Of a stretch of 64,000 nt of DNA, positions 40,301 to 53,836 are shown piece by piece. Position 1 is the first letter of the stretch, and the number at the start of each line of letters is the position of its first letter. The translations under genes were made by a program, and so were the position numbers. Location: the NCBI GenBank assembly GCA_034509495.1, contig CM067525.1, positions 16,138,978-16,202,977 on the forward strand, read 5' to 3'. The notes under the pieces were generated by a model that did not search any database, was not told the DNA's origin, and was given only the letters and a program-made list of their open reading frames with translations. Origin of the DNA: Acestrorhynchus altus (lineage: Eukaryota > Chordata > Actinopteri > Characiformes > Acestrorhynchidae).

Positions 40301-43300
40301 GCGTCCGCGCGCATGGTCACCTAACGGCCACATGATGGAAAACACACAACAGGCTAACACTGTTGTGTTTATTTGTGCCTTGATACCTTGCAAAAAGCAA
40401 GGTTAACGCCCTTTCTCCTTCCACAGCTTCTGAATTTGCACAGTCCTTGCATGGTACAGCCCACCTTCACCGTATGAAACATCTCACCACCTGCCTGCTA
40501 GCTTGGCCATGGGTGTGTTCTAATCTCTTCTCTCCCTTCCCTTCATCCCTCCTTCCTCCACTCCTTTGTCAGCGCGACACGTCTCCAACAAAAAGGGGCG
40601 CTACCTCAGTTTCTGGGCCTCCATCACCTGACCCAACACTGCGCCGATCACCCTATGGCCGAGCCAGCCAAGACTCGCCTGACTTCCTGTCCGGGCTTTT
40701 GCCCAAGGCACTCTCCCCAACACCCTACGCCTCCCCGGAACGTTCTGGGCTGATACAGTCTCCTGTAGCGTCACCGATAACCGTGTCAGCACTAAGCCAC
40801 TACTCGTCGTCAACCACCGCCCTGGAGGAGCTACAAATCTGTGGCTTGGACTCGCCTGCGGCCACACCCACCCCTTCCCCCACGCTCAGCCACACCTCTG
40901 CTGCCCCTGACGATGGCCCTGCCCTCACTACCCTGGCAGCGCCTGCCGACGTTAATGTAACTATCACGCAGCCCCCCCTTTGCCGTCGTCTTTGCTCAGC
41001 TTTCACGTTCCATTCGTCTGAAATGTTCCATCACGTCACGACGTCACTAACACTGTTTGTTCCTACCAGCCTGTGAACATTGTTGGCATGTTCTGCTGAA
41101 TGTCGCTGTCAAAGCTTAAGGTGCTTAACCTGTCTTATGTGTCGTCGTCTGGATTGTTTATTGTGTTGATGTCGTTTCATGAAACCTGGAATTTCCTCTG
41201 GCTTGATGAGAACGTCTGAGAACATTGGCTAGACGTGCTCTGGAGCTGTTCCTCAAGCTCAAGCTCCAACTGCTTACTGAATGTTGACATTAATAACCCA
41301 CCTGCCCTCCTCCTGCTCTAGCTACTGTGTAAACACTGCAGAATTCACAACGGTCTGTTTTTGCTTGTTCCGAAATTAACACTTAATTCCTCGGGATGTT
41401 TCAGTGTCCAGATCAGTCGTGTTGTCAAAGTGCTAACACTGACTTGTGTGTGAACTAGGGGTTGCACAGAACTGTGGTTGCCGACCTTGGTCCTGGAGGA
41501 GCCCCTGTCCTGCACGTTCTAGTGTTCACCCAGCTGAGCAAACTACTCAGCATGCCCACCCTGAGGAGAAGAAGGTGGTGTTCGAGCAGGTTAAACGCTA
41601 AAACGTGCAGGGCAGGGGGATCTCCAGGATCAAGGTTGGATCAGGTTTGGGAACCACCTGCATTCTCGATGCTCTCAGTTGTCACGAGGTTTCACCTGAT
41701 GCACACTTTGACAAAGAGTAATGCACCCAGCATGCAGACGTGTAAATGAGTACAGCTGTGGTCTGGATGGACACCGTGTCTTCGCACAAGAGGTCGCTTA
41801 CTGGCGTGTTATTGTTTTGTCAATGAGTGCACAGGCAAATGACCATCCGTGCAATCCCTAGGGATTCAAAGTTGGAACAGTGACCTGTTTCATTCCCTCA
41901 TGTTGCCTCATGTTGAGTGTTGTCTTTTATAGTTCACTGTGGTTTAAAAGCCTCTTTAGCCTCCTGTGTTAACACTGTAGTCCCGCTGTTCATTGACATT
42001 CATCTCCAAACCCCACCACCCCCCTCTTACATATGTGGTCTGTGATGCTGTCCACAGGGTCAGATGGCAGTGAATGGAAGCGCTCATTCCCAGAGGTCCT
42101 TCTCACCTCCAGCCCACCCCCCACCTCCATCACTCCTTAGTCCAGGAATAGTGCAGATCCAGCAGACCAGATGTTCAGGTGGGTGGCCCAGGATCCCCCC
42201 CAACCACCTCCATCAATAACTGCCAGCACGGGAGAAGCTTTTCCCGCCTAGCGCACTTGTTCGTCTCCCCCAGCTGTAAATTCCCGTCTGAAAGTGGTTG
42301 TGATGGTTTGTGATGGCAGCTACCATTGAGCTCATACCTTCTCATTGATCTGGAGCTGCTCTTCCAGCCTGGCGATAATGGCTGTTTAATGCATGTGTCT
42401 TGTTCGTGACGGCACTATTGGCATGTAGCTGCGCTGTCCGGTCCAGTCCTCGGGATAGGATGCATTTGCACCCATTAAGCCAGGCTGGAGCGATCGATAA
42501 GGGAGCACAATGGAGATGGACGGAGGCAAACCACCGAACCACTGCTTGGGGAACATTTGCATTGAGAAGCAGAATTGAATCAGCAAACAGGCTGATTTCA
42601 TATACTGCTTCGCCAGGATGCACCTACAGCACTTTCGGGATTCTAACGTTGTTATCTGGTTTATACTGGTAGACCAGCAGCAGGGGCTGGAAGATCCCTG
42701 CTCAAAACACTGCTCAACACCAGCTGTTGTTCCTAGCTGGTCTGTGATGCTGTCAAAAAGTGGCAAAAAGCAATTGAATACAGGAATCAGTCATAAAACC
42801 AAGTGAATTCAGAAATGTCCCTCACCCTGACCTGTTTGTCCCATGCGTCCTCTTTTTTAAAAAACAAAATATGGTCATCCTGCTACATTTCCTGGATTGT
42901 CTTTGCTGTATGAGGCAGATCCTACAGCAGATATGAAAGAGCAAAGACGGAGAGCAAACAGCCCCTCCCTTGTTTTCTTCTGTAAACCCAATATCTGGGC
43001 CATCGATGTCATCAGCCCCGCCCCCTCTCTTTGATCAGTCAGAGTCTGTATGCAGGTTGAGCATCGGCCCCGCCCCCTCTCTCTGATCAGTCAGAGTCTG
43101 TATGCAGGTTGAGCATTGGCCCCGCCCCTCTCTCTGATCAGTCAGAGTCTGTATGCAGGTTGAGCATCGGCCCCGCCCCCTCTCACTGATCAGTCAGAGT
43201 CTGTATGCAGGTTGTCTGTAGTTATGAAGCCTAAAAAAACAGCATGTAACTGGCCACAAAGTGCAGATCTCGGGTTCTGACTGCTTCACCCAGTTATCCG

Positions 43301-43594
43301 AAAGTAGTAAGATGTTTCTAACGGCTGTCCCTGGCTGGGACGCTAACAGACCACGCTGTGTTTGTGCTGTGTCATGCAGAAGAGTGCTGAGTCCTCGTTG
43401 GCTCGTTTTGCTTAATCAGACTTTCTGCTAATTCAGGTTATGTGTGATTGTAATCAACGTCACTTTTGATCCAGACATGCTGCTCAGTCCTCACTTTACC
43501 CTCCATTACTCTGTCCTCTGCCTGTCCTCTTGTTCTCTTTCCCTCCCTACTTTTGTTGTCCCCCCTTACTCTGCCCTTTTTTTCGATTGTTTTG

Positions 43595-43653
<59 letters not shown>

Positions 43654-44988
43654 CCCCATGCCTGCCTGATTCGCTATATCCCTGATGGGCTCAGATTGTC
43701 TGTCCCTATATTGTCTCTCTGTCATGCTTTCAAATTGTCTGATTTGTCCCTCTATATCTGTCTCTCTTTCCCAGAAGGCTCAGAGGCGTTCGAGAGAGAG
43801 TCCCTATTGTCCGGTCAGACTGTGGTCAGCAGCACTACACCCATTGCTCGTTTTTCCGAGGAAGAGAAGAAGGTTTCGTTGGTCAAAGCGCCGCATTACG
43901 AGGGAATCGGCCCAGTGGATGAGTCGGGCATCCCCATCGCCATCCGTACGGTAAGCAGAGATTTGATTGGTGACAGCCTACACCTTTGGTCATGTTCTGC
44001 GTTCATTTCTTCCATGTCCTTTGAAAGCTTACTGGTACAGAATGGTGCAGTACCACTGGAAACCATGGGGGCAGTGGAGCCAGTGGTTACGGATTTGAAA
44101 CGTTTATATGATGTTATGTCCATTGTTTTATGCAGAAACTACATTTTCACAACCTTCTCCACCATCGCTTTGAACTTTGACCTGCCCTCTAGTGGGGGTG
44201 CTGCTTAATGTCAAGTGCAGACGGACGCATAGAACTATGTGGGCACTGACCACGGAGGAGCCATACCATACCAGCACAACACACACTAACACACCACCAC
44301 CATGTCAGTGTGACTGCATTGCTGAGAATGACCCACCAGAGTCTGTATGCAGGTTGAGCGTCAGCCCCGCCCCCTCTCTCTGATCAGTCAGAGTCTGTGT
44401 GCAGGTTGAGCGTCAGCCCCGCCCCCTCTCTCTGATCAGTCAGAGTCTGTATGCAGGTTGAGCATCAGCCCCGCCCCCTCTCTCTGATCAGTCAGAGTCT
44501 GTATGCAGGTTGAGCATCAGCCCCGCCCCGTTGATCATGTTCACGTGGACAGAGCAGTAAACATGCACTGGAAGCTCCTTTGGAATTTAAACTGGGATTT
44601 AATTCAGTTGTACCCCAGTGTTCCACAGTGATAATTGATCAGACAATAATGATTAATAGTGTAAGTTTTGTGGTGTGTCGTGGCGTGTTTATCGTGTCTG
44701 TAGGTTACCCTGATCCTGAGTTTTGAGGAATAGAAAGCGTATTGGTTTTGTGTGAGTTCCAGTCTGTCTGTACAGTCTGAGTTGCGCTGGATGCTGGTTT
44801 GACTGGTCCTGTTAAAGAGATATTAAACACTCTGGAATGAAGGTGCTGCTCTCGCTGCTCTCGCTGCTCTCGCTGCTCTCGCTGGCTGGTGATTTGTGTT
44901 GCTGTTGTTGTGACATTTGATCCTTTTCACTGGAGTGGAATGCTTTTGAGCTGTCAGCAATTCAGGCTGTGTGTGTGTGTGTGTGTGT

Positions 44989-45031
<43 letters not shown>

Positions 45032-45473
45032 CTGTGCATGTGTGTGTGTCTGTGTGAGACAACCATATTGATTTGTTTACATCATCATATCCTAAAGTTA
45101 AATTCACGCAATATTGTTTATTACAGCAGGTCTGCCATTGTGATCGCAACAGTTTCATTTATTAATTTGTCATTTTTTTACATTGATTTAGTAAGTTAGT
45201 TATGCAGCTTTGTATTTGTTTAGTTAGTTAGTTAGTTAGATGTTAGTTAGTTAGATGTTAGCTAGTTAGTTAGACGCTTAGTTAGTTAGTTAGTTCATTA
45301 GTTAGTTAGATGTTAGTTAGTTTATGTGGTTCGTTAGTTTGGTTAGATGCTTAGTTAGTAGTTACTTTGGTAAGTTAGTTAGTTAGTTAGTTGGAATAGC
45401 TAGTTGGTTAGTTCATTAGTTAGTTAGTTCGTTAGTTAGTTCGTTCGTTCATTGGTCAGTTAGTTTATTTGTG

Positions 45474-45570
<97 letters not shown>

Positions 45571-45598
45571 CGTTCATTCACTGGTCAGTTTATTTGTG

Positions 45599-45635
<37 letters not shown>

Positions 45636-45687
45636 GGAATAGCTAGTTGGATAGTTAGTTAATTAGTTTGTTTATTTGTGTAGTTAA

Positions 45688-45734
<47 letters not shown>

Positions 45735-45741
45735 ATTTGTG

Positions 45742-45798
<57 letters not shown>

Positions 45799-46078
45799 GA
45801 AAACACCGTTTTTTCATAATCAGACCTGAACATCTTAAAGTGTAATATGTATTATAATATTGATTCTACGGCATTAAAATTTCCATTTTACTTCATTCGT
45901 TTGTAAATAAATCATGATTTGCTCCATTTTTTGGGCTGTAAATTCAGTACCTTCATTCAATGTTCAAACACAGGAATAACTGCATTAAAACCCACAGAAA
46001 CACACAGTTTAACAGTTTATCAGCCTGAAAGGGAAACAATCCTGATTGATGTCATTATTCATGAAAATGTTAATGAAA

Positions 46079-46126
<48 letters not shown>

Positions 46127-49100
46127 CTCCACAGACTGTAGACAGGCCTAAGGACTGGTACAAGACCATGTTTAAGCAGATCCACATGGTGCATAAAGCT
46201 GGTGGGTTCCTCCTCTTTTCTCTTTAAAGCACCAAAATGAAGATTTCAGCTGAAGTTGAAAGAACATTGAATTCATGGCTTTTGTCTCCTTTTATTCATC
46301 AGTGAATTTAACAGCCTGCACGTGTTTAATCTTGACTTTCATGGAAAAAGTACAAAATACAGTTTTACATTTTTACTCAGAACTGGACATTTTACCGTCC
46401 CAGCAGACACACCAACGAGGCACAACGGGACTTAACCCGCACCCTCTTCACACTCTTCTTCACACTCATTCTCTGACTTTCAAATGCTCCACGTGTTTGC
46501 TGCATTTACAACGAACACATGCTTACACCATTCTGCTTTCGATTTGATTGCATCATTGAAAAAAATCAATGTTCGGCTACATTTTCCGGTCCTTTTTTTC
46601 CTGCCAAACATGGAAAATTTGACCAATTTCAGTTTCTAAACATTTGTTGCATCCCTAAGATAGAGTAAAATCAGATCGCTGATTTCCATTTTGATTCCAA
46701 TTTGATGCCTTTTATAATATCAGATTAACTCGTTTTTTCACTCATAATAAAAAATATGCAAATGTAATCATGCTGATTGGTCGATCCTAGATTCCAGTGT
46801 TAACGATGTTGTGTTGTATATTTGCTTTGACCCGTTCCTTTCATGTAATTAACATTTAACAACATGCAAATCACATCTTGCCGGTTAATTACATCATATT
46901 TTTTAATTCGATGTTCTCTTTTGCAGACGATGACTACGCAGACACATACAACGCCACCTACACTGTCATAAATAACGGTAAGTCCAGTTTTTTTAATGAC
47001 TTCACTACAAACACTCACTGCCCAATTTAGTAGAAACACCCCCCTTATACTCCCCCTCCCTGGCCACTTTATTAGAAACACTCCCTAATACTCCCCCTCA
47101 CTGGCCACTTTATTAGAAACACTCCCTAATACTTCCCCTCACTGGCCACTTTATTAGAAACACCCCCTTATACTCCCCCTCACTGGCCACTTTATTAGAA
47201 ACACCCCCTTATACCTACACTCACTGGCCACTTTATCAGAAACACTCACCTTGTGCTTCCACTGAATGGTCTCCATGTTCTGTTTGTCCTTCAGAAAACT
47301 ACGACCCTGTCCATGCCCACCCACCGCCACGGACACACACCTACCGGCCGCTGTCCCGAAACACCATGGACCCACCCCAGCGCGAGCCGAGCCCCGCCCC
47401 CATCCCACCACCACCTCCACCCATGCCCTCACTTCTCCAGCTCCGCTCCCGTGACCTGGACCGCGAGAAAGAGCAGCTGCCTGATCCGTAAGCTTTCTGC
47501 AGTGGTTGCTGCACGGATTTGATTACAGTCAAGATTGTGACAAGAACATTAGTGATCACCACATCACCTCATTCCCAACTTCACAACCCATCCCAGAAGT
47601 ACTGCATGGAGCTCCATCACTCCAGAGAACACAGTTCCACTGTTCCACAGCTCAACGCTGGAGGGCTTTATACCCCTGTAGTCCACGCCTGACATCACAC
47701 ACAGTGCTAATAGGTTTAGGTTTGTTATCTGCTCCAGAGAGTCCTATTCTATTGGCAGAACTTCTTTAGACTGTGTGCATTTTTACATACGGTTCTCCTG
47801 TTTCATTGCTTAGAGAACCCTTTTGTAGCACATTTCATCTCTCTCTCTATAATCCCCTGCAGGAATGAGTGGAGCCCTCCGGACCGCAAAGTGGACACGC
47901 GTAAATATCGGGCAGAGCCACGCAGTATCTTTGAGTATGAACCGGGAAAGTCGTCCATTCTGGAACAGGAAAGGCCGGTGAGTGGTCCGGGAATCTGAGA
48001 TAGAACTGCTTTTGCCTTGTTCCTGTGCGAGAGGTTAAAGGTAAAGGGGTCCAGCTGTTCCCAGAGAACAGCAAAGGCCATTGAGTTAATGTCATATAGT
48101 TCTTGGGCTCTGTTCACATAGCAGGTAACGGTGATCCCAAATTCCATTTTTTATATTTGATCCCAAATTCCCATTTTCCCATGTCGGAGCGAAATTGGCC
48201 AATCGTAGCTGGGGACGCGGCGCTTTCCCCCGAGCTCGTTGGCTGCCCAGCAGAGGCACTGAATGGTGGGAGTTCAAACAAGGCAGTGTTTGACTTCACA
48301 TATCAGAAGAGGCATGTGCTCGTTCTCATCCTCCCAGTGTTGGGAGCGTCATACGGAATGGGGGAGAGTACTAGTGCGACTGGGGAATTGGCGGGAATGG
48401 CCTCATGTGGTGCCCTTTAACAGCCAGCTCGAAAGCTGTCTCAGTGATGAGTCCAGCTGTCAGACACTGGAACTCCTTTATAGCTCCTGTGATGCTGGAG
48501 AAGATCAGTCTAAACCTCTGGGAGCTTTTGCTCATGTGCGTCAGTTTAGGAGCTTGAACTGGCCGGACTAATGTCGGCTGTAGATCACAATGAAAAGACA
48601 GTGTTATTGACGGTCAGAAAATTGGATTTGGGACCCTCTGTCCTGCTCTGGGAATGTAGCTGAACATTGACTTATTAAAGTCAATAAAAAACTCTAAAAA
48701 ATTGTTTTCTCCTTCTTCTCTTAGCAGGACTGTTGACATCCGGTTTTTATAGAACACTACAGTGTTTTAAAAGTGAAATTAAAATTACAGTTATAGTGTA
48801 ATTACAGTTATAGTGTAATTACAGTTATAGCGTAACTACAGTTATAGTGTAATTACAGTTATAGTGTAATTACAGTTATAGCGTAATTACAGTCATAGAG
48901 TCAGTACAGTTATAGTGTAATTACAGTTATAGTGTAATTACAGTCATAGAGTCAGTCCAGTTATAGTGTAATTACAGTTATAGTGTAATTACAGTCATAG
49001 AGTCAGTACAGTTATAGTGTAATTACAGTCATAGAGTCAGTACAGTTATAGTGTAATTACAGTTACAGTGTAATTACAGTTATAGTGTAACTACAGTTAT

Positions 49101-49694
49101 AGTGTAATTACAGTTATAGTGTAACTACAGTTATAGTTTAATTACAGTTATAGTTTAATTACAGTTATAGTGTAATTACAGTTATAGCATAACTACAGTT
49201 ATAGTGTAATTACAGTTATAGCGTAACTACAGTTATAGTGTAATTACAGCTATAGTGTAATTGCAGTGATAGTGTAATTACAGTTATAGTGTAACTACAG
49301 TTATAGTGTAATTACAGTTATAGTTTAACTACAGTTATAGTGTAACTACAGTTATAGCGTAACTACAGTTATAGTGTAACTACAGTTATAGTGTAACTAT
49401 CATACGTTAATAAAGGCTGAGGTTTGGGTTGCCATTACCTGTTTTTTCCTTTCTTCTCTGACGCTGATGTTTTTCCCCTCTTTGTTCAGATGTTCTGATG
49501 ATCTTACAGCCGGATGTGTCTCGGTGTAATTGTGTGAGCGGTAAAGGTTCTGGAAAGTGGCGTCTGCTTTCCCAGTTTGACATTTAAAGGGTTTCAGTGC
49601 CGCGTTTTCTGAAAGCTGTGTAATTATAAGGCAGACTGCATGTTGGTGGTGATGGAAATAGATGTTGTTTCTTCAATTTGGAGAAAAACACAGA

Positions 49695-49761
<67 letters not shown>

Positions 49762-50368
49762 AGGGGTGGAGAATAAAATGATCTGAATGCTGCTTCAGAA
49801 TAGAATTCCGCAGAAAGAAACTGTTCATAATGAATCAGTTTATATATGAATCAGTTCATTGTGAATCATTTCAAATCTGAATCATATTAAAATAATAGAT
49901 TTGTTATGAGATTCTCAGGATAGTGGATGAATCAATTAATCACAATTCAGATTTATATCAAATGCACTGAATCATTTTCTAAAAAACTATAATTGAAGGT
50001 TGGATGAATTAAGTCGTGAATCATTCACGATTCTGATTCTCATCAAAATTATCAAACTAAATTGAAAGGTGGAGAAATTTGGGATTGATTCACTGAATCA
50101 CTTCTAAAGAGTCATAAAAGAACTGTTTTGAATTGAACTGATGGGGTAGAATTTGACATAGAAATTCTATAGTCTATTGACATAGACTCAAAATAATCCA
50201 ACTGAATCCAATTCATTTCTTAAAGAACTGTAATTTAATTCTGAATCATCCAGTTCTGAATCATCCAGTTCTGAATCATCCAGTTCTGAATCATCCAGTT
50301 CTGAATCATCCAGTTCTATAAAACCCAACAGTATAAAGGGACTAGGGATCCATTTAGCTTACGATTTG

Positions 50369-50411
<43 letters not shown>

Positions 50412-50444
50412 TGTTTACGTGTGTGTGTGTGTGTGTGTGTGTTC

Positions 50445-50490
<46 letters not shown>

Positions 50491-50972
50491 ACACCTGAAA
50501 GGTTGTCTTTGTTACGTTGTATTTGTCTGGTCTGGTTAGTTGTGCTTTCACGCTGCAGTTTAGTGACACATTAGTGAACTTTACTACGTCCTGTCATCAT
50601 CGCCTGTGTCATCTCCCTGTACCTCCGTCACCCTGTAACACACACTTCAGGTGGACACACACACGTCGGATTTTGGCTCCCGTTCTTTTTCCTGTAATTG
50701 AAAGTCTGATCCCTCTGAGATGAACTGGACCGCTGTTCAGGTGGTCCGGAGCGAGACCACCTCTTTAGGTTGGACCAAATTGTAGTTCTTTTTTCTCCCA
50801 GTACAGGTATCAGGACTGTCCCTCATCACACACAACGTTCCCGACACTAGCAGGGTGATGCCTGGTCCCTCTAACACACCCCTGTGCTGGACACTCAGCC
50901 AGAGGCAGTGTGTCCAATATTCCTCTCTCAGACAGCTGCATAAGAATACAGGATTTTGCTGCCCTCTTGTGG

Positions 50973-51063
<91 letters not shown>

Positions 51064-51138
51064 CTTTCCCATTCTTTATCCATCATTGCTTGCAGTCCCC
51101 CTAACCCCTACCTCCATCTCTCTCTCTCCCTCTCTCTT

Positions 51139-51199
<61 letters not shown>

Positions 51200-51366
51200 C
51201 TTCACTCCAGAGTGTTGAGTTTTCAGGAGATGAGATAGATTTAGAGAACGAGCCTTGGTTTAAGTTCTTTTCTGAGCTGGAGTTTGGTCGGCCGGTAAGT
51301 TGGAGAGAGAGTGACCGGAGGCTCCGGGTTCAGCATGCTGTCTCTGGTGTGCTGTAGCAGCTAGAG

Positions 51367-51401
<35 letters not shown>

Positions 51402-52415
51402 TGGGTCTGTGTGTGTGTGTTGGGTGCCTAGTTTGGTCTTTCAGAGCATCTCAACACATAAACACTGCGGTCCATGAAACTGGTGTGTATGAAAACCAGT
51501 GTAACAGACCAGTCAGTCACTCTTCTGGCCGTGTTTATGTCCTGTTGGAGATGCAGCTGCAGAAACTGCGCTGAAGCCTCTTTCGGTCAGTTTCGGCCGT
51601 CATTCTAAAGCATTAGGCGCAGTTTCTCCAGCGTCGATAGTGGAGCACATCGCCGTGTGATTTGGTTTGCTGTCGCGTCTGCTTCTCACATGATCACTTG
51701 TTTGCTGTGTCACAAACCAAGTAAACAAGAGGACGTCCTTTAAAGGGTGACGTAGGTGACCAACACTCAGAGCTGGCTTTGTGTGTGGCGTGGTACGGTT
51801 ACCAGCACAAGCGCATGCTTGTATAGGGCCCGGCCGATACAAGCGCTTTACAAACTGTAACGTGGACAAAAAAACGGTTGTACCGTGTGAAAAAGTAATT
51901 GCCCCTTTGAAATGGACGTCCTGAAGCATGGACAGCATCTCTACGGGGTTCCGAGATCAACATATAGATATAGAACCACACAGAAGGCATAACCACCCAC
52001 AGTGGACAGCACAGAGGCTGCCGACAGACACTCAGTGTCTACAACTTCAGACCTGTAAGCGGGCAGTTACTTTCTCACACGGTCCTTTGGAATTCCGGTC
52101 TTCCAAACATTCCCTGTCAGGACCTCAAAGTGCCTGTAGTTATATACAGTAGGCTACACCGTGTACAGTATATGTCCTTTTTTGCAGTATACTCTTCATT
52201 AAAGCCACCTGTTGGTACATTATTGGTGGGATTTGACCACCGGACGCCAGTCTCGGTCAGTGTTGTCAGTCAGCTGGTACGTCGGTCAGGTCCTAACGCA
52301 CATGCTCTCAGAAACACCCGTTTCAACCACTTTATAAGGCATGTAACAGTGCACCGGGACACTCCTGTTGACCTTCACTTCCCATTAGCCGCTGTAGAAT
52401 GCCCCGTTGTAACGC

Positions 52416-52481
<66 letters not shown>

Positions 52482-53387
52482 GTTTCTGTGCTCTAATGCT
52501 GTCACTCTCTCCACATGTGTCTTTCTCCCATGACGCACCTGCTTCTCCACCTCATCTCCACTCCTTCTCCTCCTCCTCTCCTAGCCTCCTAAAAAGAGGC
52601 TGGATTACACTCCTGACTGCTCCGCGCGCTCTCTCACACAGGTAATTCCAGCCCTCCCTCCTTCATCCATCCGTCCGTCTCTCCTCCGTTTCTCCTGATT
52701 CTTCTCTTTTCTCGTTTCCTCTCCCTATTTTTCCCATCTCTTCTCATCTTTTCTCTTCCCTTCTCTTTTCTGGTCATCTCATCTCCTCTTTTCTTTACTG
52801 GTCTCTTCTCTTATTGCACCCTCTCGTTTCTTCACCTTTCTTTTATTTTTCTTTCTTCTCTCCTCCAATCCACTTTGTCTTCTCTCGTTCACTTATCTTT
52901 TCTCCTTCACCTCTCCTCACTTCACCCTGCTCCCCTTCATTGCCCTTCTCTTCTCTTCTCTTCTCTTCTCTTCTCTCATCTTCTCTTCTTTCTATTCCTC
53001 TTTTCTATTGTTTTCTTTTGCTCTTTTCTCCTCTCCTCTCTTCTCTACTTTCCACTCCATTCCCTCTTTTTCCCCCCTCTCCTCCTATCCTCTCTCCTCT
53101 TCCATCTTCACTTCTCCTCTACCTTCCATGCTTTGCTTTCTCATCACACTTTCTTCAGCTGAAGCCACACGTTCTGTTAAAGAGCTGATTGTCTCTGATA
53201 CACTTTTGAGTTGATCTGCAGTGCTGTCCGTAACCAGCAGAGGGCACCAGCTGCTCGCAGACTTCCTTCTCTCTTTACGTAGTCTTTCATACTGTGTGGG
53301 ACATATTCGTCTCAGCCTCAGATCTTCAGTTTTCCTGGATCTACTTCCAGCCTGTTTATCACTTGTGCTGTTGTGACTGTTTCTGTT

Positions 53388-53460
<73 letters not shown>

Positions 53461-53800
53461 AGTAGCCGTGTTACAAGATCTGATTAGTCTTCATTAACTT
53501 TTCCAACCTCACTTACCATTAAACAAGCTATGGACTATATGGACAAAACTATTGGGACACCAGCATACAGACTCTGATTGATCAGAGAGAGGGGGCGGGG
53601 CTGATGACATCACTGAGCCAGTTACTGATGAAAAATAGAAATAGACTGAGAACAGTCCACCAACCAGAAATGTCCAGCCGACAGCGTCCTGTGAGCACTG
53701 ATGAAGGACTAGAGGACGACCAACACAAACTGTTGGTCACAATAGCTTACAGTAGTGTGGAGTGTCTAATACAGTGGACAGAGAGTGGACACTGTGTTTA

Positions 53801-53836
<36 letters not shown>

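Noticed and set aside
45205..45800. Telomere-like repeat
   Set aside because: The unit is TTAG, not TTAGGG, and it is intronic.
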